A stretch of DNA of 64,000 bases, taken from Bacteriovoracaceae bacterium (GTDB lineage Bacteria > Bdellovibrionota > Bacteriovoracia > Bacteriovoracales > Bacteriovoracaceae). A program made the translations under genes and the position numbers. Below the pieces are notes generated by a model that was given only the letters and a program-made list of their open reading frames with translations, was not told the origin of the DNA and searched no databases. Each line of letters starts with the position of its first letter. The stretch's first letter is position 1. The stretch spans positions 1 through 64,000 of the forward strand of contig JAOARC010000041.1 of assembly GCA_025210745.1 (NCBI GenBank), written 5' to 3'. Positions 9,061 to 18,276 of the stretch are shown here, piece after piece.

Positions 9061-9813
9061 ATGAGCCTTACACTTGGTATTTGCCAGTATGAAAATTCTT
9101 ATCGTTGGGATAAAACTTATATCCACGCCATAAATACAATTAAATACTTTAAAAGAAGAAATGCAGATATTGTATGCTTTCAAGAAGCTTTTTTAAGTGG
9201 ATACGGGGCAGAGTCACTTTTGCTAGATTATGAATTTATAGATTCATACCTTGAGCTTATAAAAGAGTACGCCTATGAGCTAGATATATGTGTGATGATT
9301 CCATCTTTAATTATGAGAAATTTAAAAATCTATAATGCAACTTACATTTTTAATCACGATGGAAAAGATACTACAATTTTTAAACAAGGTCTTACACCTA
9401 GTGAAAAAATTATTCTTCATTCAAAAAAATCTAAGAAATTCTTTAACTTAAAAGGATATAATATTGGTGTTATTATATGTCGAGAAGTTGAAGATAAGCC
9501 ATTTACGTATTTCTCTAAACATAAAGTACCAGATCTACTCCTTTGGCCATCGTATTGGGGATGGAGATATAAAAGTAAATGGGGAGCAAAAAAAGATGAT
9601 GGCAAAAGAAGTAAGGCTTTTAGCCTAATAAAGAAACTTAAAGTTCCTATGATTCAAATTAACATGTCTAAAAGTTCAGATGCTAAGGGAAAACTCATTA
9701 AATCTGGAAAGTCAGTTGTTGTTAATAAAGATGCCAGTAAGGTAGGAGTTGGGGCTTTTGCCAAAAATGATCGGTATCTGGTATATTTTGATGGTATAAA
9801 CCTAGTTAAATAA
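9061..9813 (+). CDS. Carbon-nitrogen hydrolase (nitrilase superfamily)
   Basis: This protein of about 250 residues has the nitrilase alpha-beta-beta-alpha fold motifs: CFQEAFLSGYG with the catalytic Glu (~40), a Lys-containing FKQGLTPSEK segment (~105), and the nucleophile region IGVIICREVE with Cys (~140). It hydrolyses a C-N bond of an amide or nitrile; the substrate is unknown. I prefer the ATG at 9061, six bases after AGAG, over the in-frame ATG at 9055, which abuts that RBS. The N-terminal GICQYEN fits the first beta strand. Confidence 0.8.
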   Translation: MSLTLGICQYENSYRWDKTYIHAINTIKYFKRRNADIVCFQEAFLSGYGAESLLLDYEFIDSYLELIKEYAYELDICVMIPSLIMRNLKIYNATYIFNHDGKDTTIFKQGLTPSEKIILHSKKSKKFFNLKGYNIGVIICREVEDKPFTYFSKHKVPDLLLWPSYWGWRYKSKWGAKKDDGKRSKAFSLIKKLKVPMIQINMSKSSDAKGKLIKSGKSVVVNKDASKVGVGAFAKNDRYLVYFDGINLVK

Positions 9814-10079
9814 ATCGAAGTAATCACTAGACAAAAGTATTTTACTCAAACAGCCGTATTGGGCATTATTTAGTACCCCGAAAAAACTAAGCCTTATATC
9901 AAGTCTAAAACAATTCTTACTTCAAAATGAATCAATAGCTTTTTTGATTTGCCTTTCAAATCTGAAAAAACATTTTTTAAATTAGAAAAATAACTTACTT
10001 AAGTAAAAAATTAATTTAAAAGATAAAAATCTTCCGTGACGCTCAATGAAGAGCGCCTTTTTCGCAAAAAGGTTTTGTT

Positions 10080-10163
10080 ATGGAAGACGTAATTAGGGTG
10101 CTTCGCTTAACTATTTTAGTATTACAACTTGTATCTGTAATATTAAAATTTTTTGAGTTGTAA
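10080..10163 (+). CDS. 27-aa hydrophobic peptide gene
   Basis: In the 9814-10284 gap, an ATG at 10080 opens a 27-codon frame: a short charged head (MEDVIRVLR), then an almost unbroken hydrophobic helix of Leu, Val, Ile and Phe, and stop TAA. The leader AAAAAGGTTTTGTTATG supplies an AAGG RBS and is identical over 17 bp to the leader of the small gene at 49260. A 5-bp hairpin (CGCTC/GAGCG, 10029-10045) lies upstream. The size and composition resemble membrane-acting type I toxins or small regulatory membrane peptides. No antisense RNA can be assigned. Confidence 0.4.
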   Translation: MEDVIRVLRLTILVLQLVSVILKFFEL

Positions 10164-10284
10164 GCTTTAGGTGGGTATGAGCGAACATATCCACCACCTA
10201 ATTACTAATTTAATTCTATCAGATATTAGTTTCAGAAACAATTTAAAACTATCTTTCTAACTCGTTGAAATTATATATTTCTTT

Positions 10285-11256
10285 TTAAGGCAGATCCACA
10301 ATCTTCGGAATCTCATTATCTAAAAAGTCTTGAATACACTGATCAAGACCTTCCTCTAAAGAAATTTGGGGCTTCCAATTTAAAAGCTTTCCTGCTTTAT
10401 CAATATTGGCCCAAGTCTCTTTAATATCTGCTTTATGAAATTCTCTGTGAATATATTTAGCCTTCTTACCAAGTTTATCTTCAATATATTTTATAACATA
10501 GTTTAAGCTAATAGGGTTGTTACCACCACCAAGATTGATAACTTCAAAACCTGTTTTAGCTTGTCCTGCTAGGATTGTTCCTCTTGCAATATCATCTACA
10601 AAAGTAAAATCTCTTGCTTGAGTTCCATCACCAAATAATTCAATTGGTGTTCCTTCGTAGATCCATCTAATAAATCTAAAGATACACATATCAGGTCTTC
10701 CGCATGGCCCATAAACAGTGAAGTATCTAACAACACTAATATCAAGGTCATATAAATGATGATAAGCATGGCACATCATCTCTGCTGATTTTTTTGAAGC
10801 TGCATATGGTGAGATAGGAGTATTAACAGCAAGACTTTCTAAAAATGGCATCTGTTGTCCAGCATATAAAGAAGATGTTGAAGCTAGTACCATTTTTTTG
10901 ATATCGTGTTTAACCATTAACTTTAAAATATTTAAAGTTCCCATTGCATTAGTCGTCATATAAACGTCTGGGTTTTCCATGGAATATCTAACCCCAGCTC
11001 TAGCTGCCAGGTTATGAATGATATCAAAATTATGTTTTTCAAAAAGAGTCGCAAGCTCATCATAGTTTTCAATATCAACTTTATGAAATTCAAAGTTTTC
11101 TCTATTTTTAAGCTTATCTACTCTGTGATCTTTTAATCTAACATCATAGTAGTCATTCATATTGTCTACACCAACTACTTTGTGACCTTCATCTAAAAGA
11201 AACTCTGATACTTTAGATGCAATAAAACCAGCACAACCAGTTACTAAAATTTTCAT
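10285..11256 (-). CDS. NAD-dependent sugar epimerase (UDP-glucuronate 4-epimerase-like, SDR)
   Basis: The extended-SDR fold starts with the MKILVTGCAGFIAS nucleotide-binding motif. It has the catalytic YAASK motif (SPYAASKKSAE, Tyr/Lys pair at ~150), a Ser/Thr triad upstream (ASTSSLY), and GDGTQARDFTFVDD typical of UDP-glucose/UDP-glucuronate 4-epimerases. I chose the ATG at 11256 because an AAGG RBS precedes it and the Rossmann motif starts there. It follows and slightly overlaps the dehydrogenase gene, so the pair likely makes a UDP-uronic acid and its C4 epimer for capsule or LPS. Confidence 0.88.
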   Translation of the reverse strand: MKILVTGCAGFIASKVSEFLLDEGHKVVGVDNMNDYYDVRLKDHRVDKLKNRENFEFHKVDIENYDELATLFEKHNFDIIHNLAARAGVRYSMENPDVYMTTNAMGTLNILKLMVKHDIKKMVLASTSSLYAGQQMPFLESLAVNTPISPYAASKKSAEMMCHAYHHLYDLDISVVRYFTVYGPCGRPDMCIFRFIRWIYEGTPIELFGDGTQARDFTFVDDIARGTILAGQAKTGFEVINLGGGNNPISLNYVIKYIEDKLGKKAKYIHREFHKADIKETWANIDKAGKLLNWKPQISLEEGLDQCIQDFLDNEIPKIVDLP

Positions 11257-11257
11257 A

Positions 11258-12514
11258 TTACAGCCTTCCATCTGATTGATCTTTAGGGAAAATACCTTTT
11301 AGATCATAAACAACTTGCTTGTCTAAGTTTAGATTAAAATCAATATCTTTAAACTCTTTATGAGCAACAGCAAAAACGATACAGTTATATTGACTCATAT
11401 CTATTTTTTTAAAGTCGTTAACAATATCAAGGCCATATTCATGTTTAAAGTCAGATCCATCCACATGAGGGTCAAAACAATCTACATTTAAACCATATTC
11501 TGTAAGTTCGTGAACAATATCTACAACTTTTGTATTTCTATAATCAGGACAATTTTCTTTAAAAGTTACTCCTACCACTAAAGCTTTAGATTCTTTAATT
11601 TTAAGATCTTTTTTGATCATCATTTTAATGGCTTCACTTGCAACATATGATCCCATATCATCATTAATTCTTCTTCCCGATAAAATAACTTCTGGGTTGT
11701 ATCCAACTTGTTTTGCTTTATAAGTTAAATAGTATGGGTCAACACCAATACAGTGACCACCAACAAGACCAGGGGAGAACTTTAAGAAGTTCCACTTTGT
11801 GCCAGCTGCTTCTAGAACTTCGGCTGTATCTAAACCTAATTTATTAAAAATTATCGATAGCTCATTTACAAAAGCAATATTAATATCTCTTTGAGAGTTT
11901 TCAATAACCTTAGCAGCTTCTGCTACTCGTATACTAGAAGCTAGATGAGTTCCCGCTGTTACTATACTTGCATAAACCTCATCTACTAACTTTGCAACTT
12001 CCGGAGTCGAGCCAGCTGTAACTTTAACAATATCTTTAACCGTTTTATTTTTATCTCCTGGATTCATTCTTTCTGGGCTGTATCCACAATAAAAATCTTC
12101 ATTGTATTTTAAGTTTGATCCTTGTTCTAAAAGTGGAACACAAACTTCTTCCGTGCATCCTGGAAATACGGTTGATTCATAAACGACAATATCATCTTTT
12201 TTAAGATATTTTGCAATTAGCCTTGATGCTGCTTTTATGGGATATAAGTCAGGAATCTTAGATTCGTTGATTGGAGTAGGGACAGTGACAATATAAAAGT
12301 CAGAACCTTTTAAGCTCTCTTCATCGCAGCTAAAGTTTACATTGCAACTTTTAAGATTTTCACTGTTAACTTCTAAAGTTTTATCAATATTATTCTTTAG
12401 ATCATTTACTCTACCTTGTGATATATCAAACCCAACAACATCGTATTTTTTTGATAATTCAACAGCTAGTGGAAGGCCAACATAACCTAATCCTAGTACA
12501 CAAATCTTTCTCAT
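11258..12514 (-). CDS. Nucleotide-sugar 6-dehydrogenase (UDP-sugar dehydrogenase, TviB/WbpO type)
   Basis: This 418-residue UDP-glucose/GDP-mannose dehydrogenase family member has the N-terminal NAD motif VLGLGYVGLPLA, the middle substrate domain with GGHCIGVDPYYL carrying the catalytic Cys (~256), and a C-terminal UDP-binding domain (GVTFKENCPDYRNTK). Oxidising the C6 of a UDP-hexose(amine) to uronate is the expected reaction. It heads a two-gene minus-strand operon with the 4-epimerase. Confidence 0.9.
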   Translation of the reverse strand: MRKICVLGLGYVGLPLAVELSKKYDVVGFDISQGRVNDLKNNIDKTLEVNSENLKSCNVNFSCDEESLKGSDFYIVTVPTPINESKIPDLYPIKAASRLIAKYLKKDDIVVYESTVFPGCTEEVCVPLLEQGSNLKYNEDFYCGYSPERMNPGDKNKTVKDIVKVTAGSTPEVAKLVDEVYASIVTAGTHLASSIRVAEAAKVIENSQRDINIAFVNELSIIFNKLGLDTAEVLEAAGTKWNFLKFSPGLVGGHCIGVDPYYLTYKAKQVGYNPEVILSGRRINDDMGSYVASEAIKMMIKKDLKIKESKALVVGVTFKENCPDYRNTKVVDIVHELTEYGLNVDCFDPHVDGSDFKHEYGLDIVNDFKKIDMSQYNCIVFAVAHKEFKDIDFNLNLDKQVVYDLKGIFPKDQSDGRL

Positions 12515-12724
12515 TTTTTTATTCCTTTTAAATGATTTATGTATTTAATTTTATTTGGTTTTTTACTTATATCAACTAGGTAAAATATTGATTTTCATTA
12601 AAGATACCCTATAGAAAAGATATGGTTTTTTTATTAATACTTGTAATAGTACTAAATTACTGTTATTTCGTACTTTTTAAATAAAAGATTCGCTAATTTC
12701 GTCATAAATTAACGCCTTGTAACG

Positions 12725-12773
12725 ATTCTAAAGTTAGCAGATCTTTTTGAAGATTTGTGGGTATTTTTAGAAT
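12725..12773 (+). promoter_or_regulatory. Inverted repeat in the DEAD-box helicase leader
   Basis: The 276-bp gap between divergent genes (12515-12790) contains the perfect 8-bp inverted repeat ATTCTAAA (12725-12732) / TTTAGAAT (12766-12773), ending 17 bp before the helicase start. A long structured leader would fit cold-shock or autoregulated helicase mRNAs, but this is only suggestive. An AAGGAAA RBS follows it. Confidence 0.35.
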
Positions 12774-12790
12774 ATCTAAAGGAAATGTAA

Positions 12791-14500
12791 ATGTTATTTA
12801 ATGAAATGAACCTAAAGGCCAACACTTTGAAGGCCGTAGAAGCCCTTGGCTTTGAATCAGCAACAGAAATCCAAGAAAAATCAATACCTCTACTTTTAGA
12901 AGATAATATTGATTTTATTGGTCAAGCTCAAACAGGAACGGGAAAGACGGCTGCTTTTACTCTTCCTCTTTTAGAGAAAATCGATTTTAAATCAAATAAG
13001 ATTCAAAGTATTGTTCTTGCTCCAACAAGAGAGCTTGCGAATCAAATTTGTGAAGAAGTAAAAAAATTATCTAAATTTGAACCAGTTAAAACATTATCAA
13101 TTTATGGTGGAACTTCTGTAAGTGGACAACTAAGAGAGCTTAAAAAAATAAAACCTCAAATCTTAGTTGGAACACCTGGTAGAACTTTAGATTTCTTAAG
13201 AAGAGGAGCTTTAGATCTTAGAGCTGTTAAATTTGTAATCTTAGATGAAGCTGACGAAATGTTAGATATGGGATTTTTTGATGATGTAAATGAGATTGTA
13301 TCAAGTGTTGAAGATAAGAATACTTGGATGTTCTCTGCTACAATGCCAAAACCAATACTTAATATGATCAATAAAGAATTTAATGATCCTCAAATTGTTA
13401 GAGTAACAAAGAAAATTTTAACGAATGATCAAGTTGCTCAGCAGTTTTGTCTTGTAAGATCTAGAAATCATTCTGAGGCTTTATGTCGATATTTAGACTT
13501 TTATCAAAACTCTTATGCCATTGTTTTTACAAGAACAAAGATTATGGCAAAAGAATTAACTGATACTCTTAATGAAAGAGGGTATATGGCAGATTCTTTA
13601 CATGGTGATATGTCTCAAGATCAAAGAGATATTACGATGAAAAAGTTTAAGAATAAAAAAGTTCATCTTCTTGTTTGTACAGATGTTGCAGCAAGAGGTA
13701 TTGATGTTGATAACCTTACTCATGTTGTGAACTATGGACTGCCTCAAGATAACGAAGCTTATGTTCATAGAATTGGAAGAACAGGTCGAGGAGGATCTAA
13801 AGGGATTGCTTTATCAATTATTGATCCAAGTGAGCAAAGAAGACTTAGAGATATCGAAAGAATTACAAAAGCAAAAATTGAAAAAATAGATCTTCCAACA
13901 GTTGAGCAGATTATGGATGTTTTATCTCAAAAAGCTTTTGCTAAATTTGATAAAAAGTTTGAAACACTGAGCGAAAATGAAGATGTAAACTTTAAGAAGT
14001 TTACCGAAAGCTTTATGGATAAATCTAAAGAGGAAATTTTACAAGCTACTTTTTCTTATATTTTTGAAGAAAACTTTAAAAGATATAAAAATGCTAAGTC
14101 AATCGATGCAGCATCTAATGATAAAGGTGGTAGAAAAACAAGTGCCGCTCAAGTTGGTTATGAAAGATTTTTCATCAATGTTGGAAGTAATCAAGGAATG
14201 CAAACAGGAGCATTAATAAAATTAGTTTCTAAGGGAGCTGATATTAAAGGTGCTGAGATTGGAAAAATTAATATTAGAGATGGATTTTCATTCTTTGAAG
14301 TTCCTGATCAATACACACAAAAGGTTTTAGAGCTAAGTAAAAAGACATGGCAAAATCTTTCTTTAAACCTTGAAGTTGCTAAGGCAGATAGGTCAAGAGG
14401 TGGTGGCCGTGGAAGAAGAAATGGTAACCGCAATGGAAATAGATCAAGATCTAGAAACTCTAATGGTTCAAGATCAAGATCTAGAAATTTTAATAGATAA
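12791..14500 (+). CDS. DEAD-box ATP-dependent RNA helicase (DeaD/CsdA-like)
   Basis: This 569-residue protein carries the RecA-1 motifs Q (TEIQ), I AQTGTGKT, Ia PTRELA, Ib TPGR, II DEAD and III SAT. The RecA-2 motifs are present too: ARGIDV (V) and HRIGRTGRGG (VI). A DbpA/DeaD-type RNA-binding domain follows at ~460-540, and the tail is basic RG/RS-rich (GGGRGRRNGNRNGNRSRSR). It unwinds structured RNA, likely in ribosome assembly or mRNA turnover at low temperature. The transcript ends in a strong palindromic terminator. Confidence 0.92.
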   Translation: MLFNEMNLKANTLKAVEALGFESATEIQEKSIPLLLEDNIDFIGQAQTGTGKTAAFTLPLLEKIDFKSNKIQSIVLAPTRELANQICEEVKKLSKFEPVKTLSIYGGTSVSGQLRELKKIKPQILVGTPGRTLDFLRRGALDLRAVKFVILDEADEMLDMGFFDDVNEIVSSVEDKNTWMFSATMPKPILNMINKEFNDPQIVRVTKKILTNDQVAQQFCLVRSRNHSEALCRYLDFYQNSYAIVFTRTKIMAKELTDTLNERGYMADSLHGDMSQDQRDITMKKFKNKKVHLLVCTDVAARGIDVDNLTHVVNYGLPQDNEAYVHRIGRTGRGGSKGIALSIIDPSEQRRLRDIERITKAKIEKIDLPTVEQIMDVLSQKAFAKFDKKFETLSENEDVNFKKFTESFMDKSKEEILQATFSYIFEENFKRYKNAKSIDAASNDKGGRKTSAAQVGYERFFINVGSNQGMQTGALIKLVSKGADIKGAEIGKINIRDGFSFFEVPDQYTQKVLELSKKTWQNLSLNLEVAKADRSRGGGRGRRNGNRNGNRSRSRNSNGSRSRSRNFNR

Positions 14501-14506
14501 TTCTTA

Positions 14507-14528
14507 GGGAGCTTAAGCTCCCTTTTTT
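14507..14528 (+). terminator. Rho-independent terminator after the helicase
   Basis: The perfect palindrome GGGAGCTTAAGCTCCC followed by six T residues lies 7 bp after the helicase stop, just before the end of the convergent lipoprotein gene. Confidence 0.85.
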
Positions 14529-14531
14529 ATT

Positions 14532-15293
14532 CTAATAAAAGTAAGTAATACTTAAGTCAGAGCGAATAGTTTTTACTGAAAAATCATCTGCTTTTAAAGT
14601 TGAATGCATTAGCCCTAAATTTAGATCAAAAGAATTACTAAATGAGTAAACTGTACTTACTCCAATACGCGAAATATCTCCAGTGATACTAATATCAGAT
14701 TCATTATTTCCTGTTATACTATCTATAATAGCATCAAAAAACTTGGAACTTCCCTCATATTCGCCTTTAGCATAATTAAGCTTAAGAGCTACTTTTTTAG
14801 AAGCTTGATAAACAAAGTTTAGGCCAAAGAAGTCTCTTCTATCTTCAAAGAAAATTGCATGAATTTGTTCACTTAAAAAGTAAGGTCTTAAGGAAAGCTT
14901 ATCATTTATTCTGTACCAATAGTCGAAACTGTAAGTTGTATATAGAATTAATGAAGCTAGACTTGCTCCAAAAGTGTGCTTTTCATTGTTATAAATATTC
15001 CATCTCAATCCTAGAGGGTAGATCCAGTTTACAGAATCAGATATACCGTGTTCAAATCCAATAATAGGCATACTGACAACAGTTTGTTCTTCGTCTTCAT
15101 TAAAAGTACTTATTGCTGTACTTGTAATATCACTAGAGCTAAGATCTTGAACTCTAACTCCTAGTTTTGCACTAGCAATATCATCAGGTAGAGCATAGGG
15201 TCTTTCGATAAATGATCTTGAATACTCACCTTTAGGTGTACTTGAACAAGAAATAAAAATAAGCGAACTTATTAAAAATAGTATATTTTTCAT
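14532..15293 (-). CDS. Lipoprotein with predicted outer-membrane beta-barrel-like repeats
   Basis: The signal peptide ends in a lipobox (LIFISC at ~16). The rest consists of alternating aromatic/polar strands (LRWNIYNNEKHTFGASLASL, YWYRINDKLSLRPYF) ending in an aromatic residue (SITYFY), as in small outer-membrane barrels. No specific family is recognised; an outer-membrane location is inferred. It is convergent with the helicase gene and monocistronic as far as seen. Confidence 0.6.
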   Translation of the reverse strand: MKNILFLISSLIFISCSSTPKGEYSRSFIERPYALPDDIASAKLGVRVQDLSSSDITSTAISTFNEDEEQTVVSMPIIGFEHGISDSVNWIYPLGLRWNIYNNEKHTFGASLASLILYTTYSFDYWYRINDKLSLRPYFLSEQIHAIFFEDRRDFFGLNFVYQASKKVALKLNYAKGEYEGSSKFFDAIIDSITGNNESDISITGDISRIGVSTVYSFSNSFDLNLGLMHSTLKADDFSVKTIRSDLSITYFY

Positions 15294-15456
15294 TATTTTC
15301 CTCTTGGTATTTATATTTTGAGTATTTTAAATCTCGTACTTTTAAAAGGCTAGGCAAAAAACTCGACTTTAGTCCATGCATTGTGTTGAAAAACCATAAT
15401 TGATACAATATTATTAAAAGTATAATAAATTCAATAGGTTGAGACGGGACGTTAAA

Positions 15457-15954
15457 GTGGAGTTTGTTTTTAATAATCAAGATACATCGAATACAGCTTC
15501 TAGAGGAGCTGTGCGAAAACCATACTCGATGGATGGGGCTATTGCTTCAAGTGTAAGAAGACCAGTTTCTGCTGTGGGCGATATTGAGATAACTGGTAAA
15601 AAAAGAACGAGAAAAAGAGCTACTTCAGCTCCAGTTAAATATACAGCAAAAAGAAAAGCTAAAAAGAGCTCTTCTGGAGCAAGTTTTTCTTGGAATAAGT
15701 TAGGCTGGATACTGTGTGGTGTACTTTTTTTGCGTTTAATATTTATGGACAGTGGGGTTGTTGATTATTACGGTATGGAATCAAGAATTCAAGATAAAAT
15801 AAATCATTTAGATATCTTAAAAACTGAAAATATGTCTCTTGTAGATGAAATAAAAAAAATTCAAACTTCTCCAAAGTACCAGAGGAAAATTACCCGAAAT
15901 CATTTGGGAGTTATTGCGCCAAACGAGTATCTAGTAGTATTTTCGAAAAACTAG
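15457..15954 (+). CDS. FtsB/DivIC-like septum formation protein
   Basis: A basic, disordered N-terminal region of ~85 residues is followed by one membrane helix (LGWILCGVLFLRLIF) and then a periplasmic coiled coil (YYGMESRIQDKINHLDILKTENMSLVDEIKK) ending in the short FtsB-like tail YQRKITRNHLGVIAPNEYLVVF. This matches the FtsB/DivIC divisome scaffold that links FtsL and FtsQ. I place the start at the GTG at 15457, after GGGAC; an in-frame TTG at 15439 is the alternative. The 3' end overlaps the convergent DUF192 gene by 44 bp. Confidence 0.75.
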   Translation: MEFVFNNQDTSNTASRGAVRKPYSMDGAIASSVRRPVSAVGDIEITGKKRTRKRATSAPVKYTAKRKAKKSSSGASFSWNKLGWILCGVLFLRLIFMDSGVVDYYGMESRIQDKINHLDILKTENMSLVDEIKKIQTSPKYQRKITRNHLGVIAPNEYLVVFSKN

Positions 15955-16426
15955 GTTTTGATTCTATTTTTAAAAAATCTCCAATATTAATTTGTTTGGA
16001 AAGTGTACTGGAGGATTTTACCTCTAGTACGTGATTACAGTATACCATTTTTGATAGCGGAACCATATGTTTTGGGCCTTTTTTCGGATAGTGGGCCAGA
16101 TTTCTATGGATATCAATCACTAGAAAATCTTTATTTAAAAAGAAAATATCTAGATCAAAATGAGTATTAGGCATCCAAAATTGTCTCATTGTTGCTTCTT
16201 TGAGTGGAAATAACATTGCATTATTATCTTTAAATTGTTCTTTTTTTAACCCACTCAATCCTTGAGATTGTTCTTTTGCAGTTATTGCGACATAGGTATC
16301 TAAGATTTGTCCCGAGACAAGAGTTATTTTAGCTTTTTGATAACCTTTAAAAATCTCCTGATTACAAGATAAAAGCATTAAAAATATAGTGAGCTTTAAG
16401 AACGATTGTTGTATAAATATATGCAT
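15911..16426 (-). CDS. DUF192 family lipoprotein
   Basis: A signal peptide with a lipobox-like LLSC (~18-21) precedes a DUF192 domain of ~110 residues. The domain has the recognisable segments ARSQGLSG-like AKEQSQGLSGLKK, MLFPL, FWMPNTHFDLDIFFLN and a C-terminal VLEVKSS. DUF192 proteins are small periplasmic beta proteins of unknown function. The C-terminus overlaps the convergent FtsB-like gene. Confidence 0.8.
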   Translation of the reverse strand: MHIFIQQSFLKLTIFLMLLSCNQEIFKGYQKAKITLVSGQILDTYVAITAKEQSQGLSGLKKEQFKDNNAMLFPLKEATMRQFWMPNTHFDLDIFFLNKDFLVIDIHRNLAHYPKKGPKHMVPLSKMVYCNHVLEVKSSSTLSKQINIGDFLKIESKPSFSKILLDTRLAQ

Positions 16427-16468
16427 AATTAATTTTTCCTAGTTGGTATCTATATTAAGGAGTTTACA

Positions 16469-18262
16469 ATGAATCACCACAATACTGCTAGCTCAAATTT
16501 ACAAGGATTGATGAGAACACATCATTGCGGCGAGCTAACGGCAAAGGATATTGGAAAAGAAGTTGTTTTATGTGGATGGAATAACAAATATCGTGATCTT
16601 GGTGGTCTTCACTTTGTGGATATCAGAGATAAATACGGTCTAACTCAACTAGCTTTTGATGAATTTGGATCAGACTTAGGAATATTAAAAGAATTATCAC
16701 TAGAGTCTGTTATTAGTGCTAAGGGAGTTGTAAGGGCAAGACCAGAATCTGCACTTAATAAAAACATGGCAACAGGTGAAGTTGAAATTTCAGTTAAAGA
16801 ATTTGAGATTTTATCTTATGCACATGAAGTTCCATTTTTACCTCATGGTAAAGTTAATGCTACAGAAGATTTAAGACTTAAGTATAGGTATATGGATTTA
16901 AGGTCAGATAGATTACAAAACTTAATTTCTATTAGATCTAAAGCAATGCAGGCGACTCGTACTGCTCTTTATAGTGAAGGTTTCACTGAAGTTGAAACTC
17001 CAATTCTTTATAAAACAACTCCTGAAGGAGCAAGAGATTATGTTGTTCCATCAAGAGTTCACCCAGGAAAAGTATATGCTCTTCCTCAATCACCTCAAAC
17101 TCTTAAGCAATTATTAATGATTGCTAATACAGATAAATATTTTCAAATTTGTAAATGTTTTAGAGATGAAGATTTAAGGGCTGATAGACAACCTGAGTTT
17201 ACTCAAATAGATATTGAGGTTAGCTTTGCGACTCAAGAATATATGAAAAACTTAACAACATCAGTTGTTAGAAAACTTTTTGGGTTTGAAGACTCATTTG
17301 AAATTCCTGTAATGAGCTATGACAAAGCGATGAATTTATATGGAACTGATAAACCAGATGTACGTTTTGATTTAAAGCATATGATAGTTAACGATGAAGT
17401 TAAAGGTGCTGGATTTAAAGTTTTTGATTCTGCTTTAGAAGCTGGAGGAATGGTTAAGGCCATGTTCATTGAAAAGTCAGTAAAAGAATTTTCAAGAAAA
17501 GAGCTTGATGCTTTAACTGAAGTTGTTAAGCCTCATGGCGGAAAAGGGGTTGCTTGGTTTAAAGTAAATGGGACAGGACTTACTGGTGGAATCTCTAAAT
17601 TTATTAATGAGCAAACTTTAACTAATTTACAAAGTAAAGCTGGAAAAGCTGATGGAACATTCTTTTTCTTTGCTGATGCAAAACAAAGTGTTGTTCACGC
17701 ATGCGCTGATGTAACAAGAAGACACTTTGGTAAAACGTTAGATTTAATTGATAAAAATGATTATAAGTTTTTATGGGTAAATGATTGGCCTTTATTAGAA
17801 TATGATGAGGATGAAAAGCGTTTTTATGCCGTTCATCACCCATTTACTATGCCAAAAGCAGATGCAATCGATGATTTTGTAAAAGGTGATATTGAAACTC
17901 TTAAAAATATGAAAGCTGAAGCCTATGATATCGTTTGTAATGGTTATGAAATGGGCGGTGGAAGTTTAAGAATCTTTGATACAAATGTTCAAGAAAAAAT
18001 GTTTCAATATCTTGGATTTAGTAGCGATGAAATTGAAGCTAAATTTGGATTCTTTGTTGAAGCGTTAAAATATGGAACTCCACCACATGGAGGATTTGCT
18101 TTTGGTCTTGATAGAACTGTAATGCTTATTGCTAAGACTGAAAATATTAGAGACGTTATTGCATTTCCAAAAACAAATGCGGCAACTGATTTAATGTGTA
18201 GTGCTCCTAGTATTGCCACTGCGGATCAGTATGAAGAACTACATATAAAATCAATTCAATAA
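16469..18262 (+). CDS. aspS: Aspartyl-tRNA synthetase
   Basis: This is a bacterial-type class II AspRS of 597 residues. It has an N-terminal OB anticodon-binding domain (VVLCGWNNKYRDLGGLHFVDIRDKYG), motif 1 (TEVETPILYKTTPEGARDY), motif 2 (FRDEDLRADRQPEFTQIDIE), a GAD insertion domain (~280-400), and motif 3 (GGFAFGLDRTVML). It charges tRNA-Asp in the cytosol. An AAGGAG RBS lies 7 bp before the ATG. The first ~15 residues are a slightly unusual extension before the OB domain. Confidence 0.96.
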   Translation: MNHHNTASSNLQGLMRTHHCGELTAKDIGKEVVLCGWNNKYRDLGGLHFVDIRDKYGLTQLAFDEFGSDLGILKELSLESVISAKGVVRARPESALNKNMATGEVEISVKEFEILSYAHEVPFLPHGKVNATEDLRLKYRYMDLRSDRLQNLISIRSKAMQATRTALYSEGFTEVETPILYKTTPEGARDYVVPSRVHPGKVYALPQSPQTLKQLLMIANTDKYFQICKCFRDEDLRADRQPEFTQIDIEVSFATQEYMKNLTTSVVRKLFGFEDSFEIPVMSYDKAMNLYGTDKPDVRFDLKHMIVNDEVKGAGFKVFDSALEAGGMVKAMFIEKSVKEFSRKELDALTEVVKPHGGKGVAWFKVNGTGLTGGISKFINEQTLTNLQSKAGKADGTFFFFADAKQSVVHACADVTRRHFGKTLDLIDKNDYKFLWVNDWPLLEYDEDEKRFYAVHHPFTMPKADAIDDFVKGDIETLKNMKAEAYDIVCNGYEMGGGSLRIFDTNVQEKMFQYLGFSSDEIEAKFGFFVEALKYGTPPHGGFAFGLDRTVMLIAKTENIRDVIAFPKTNAATDLMCSAPSIATADQYEELHIKSIQ

Positions 18263-18276
18263 ATCATGCTATTTTG

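Noticed and set aside
9814..10284. Structured RNA or riboswitch in the 470-bp gap
   Set aside because: Only short hairpins are visible and no known aptamer motif; the only supportable feature is the 27-codon frame.
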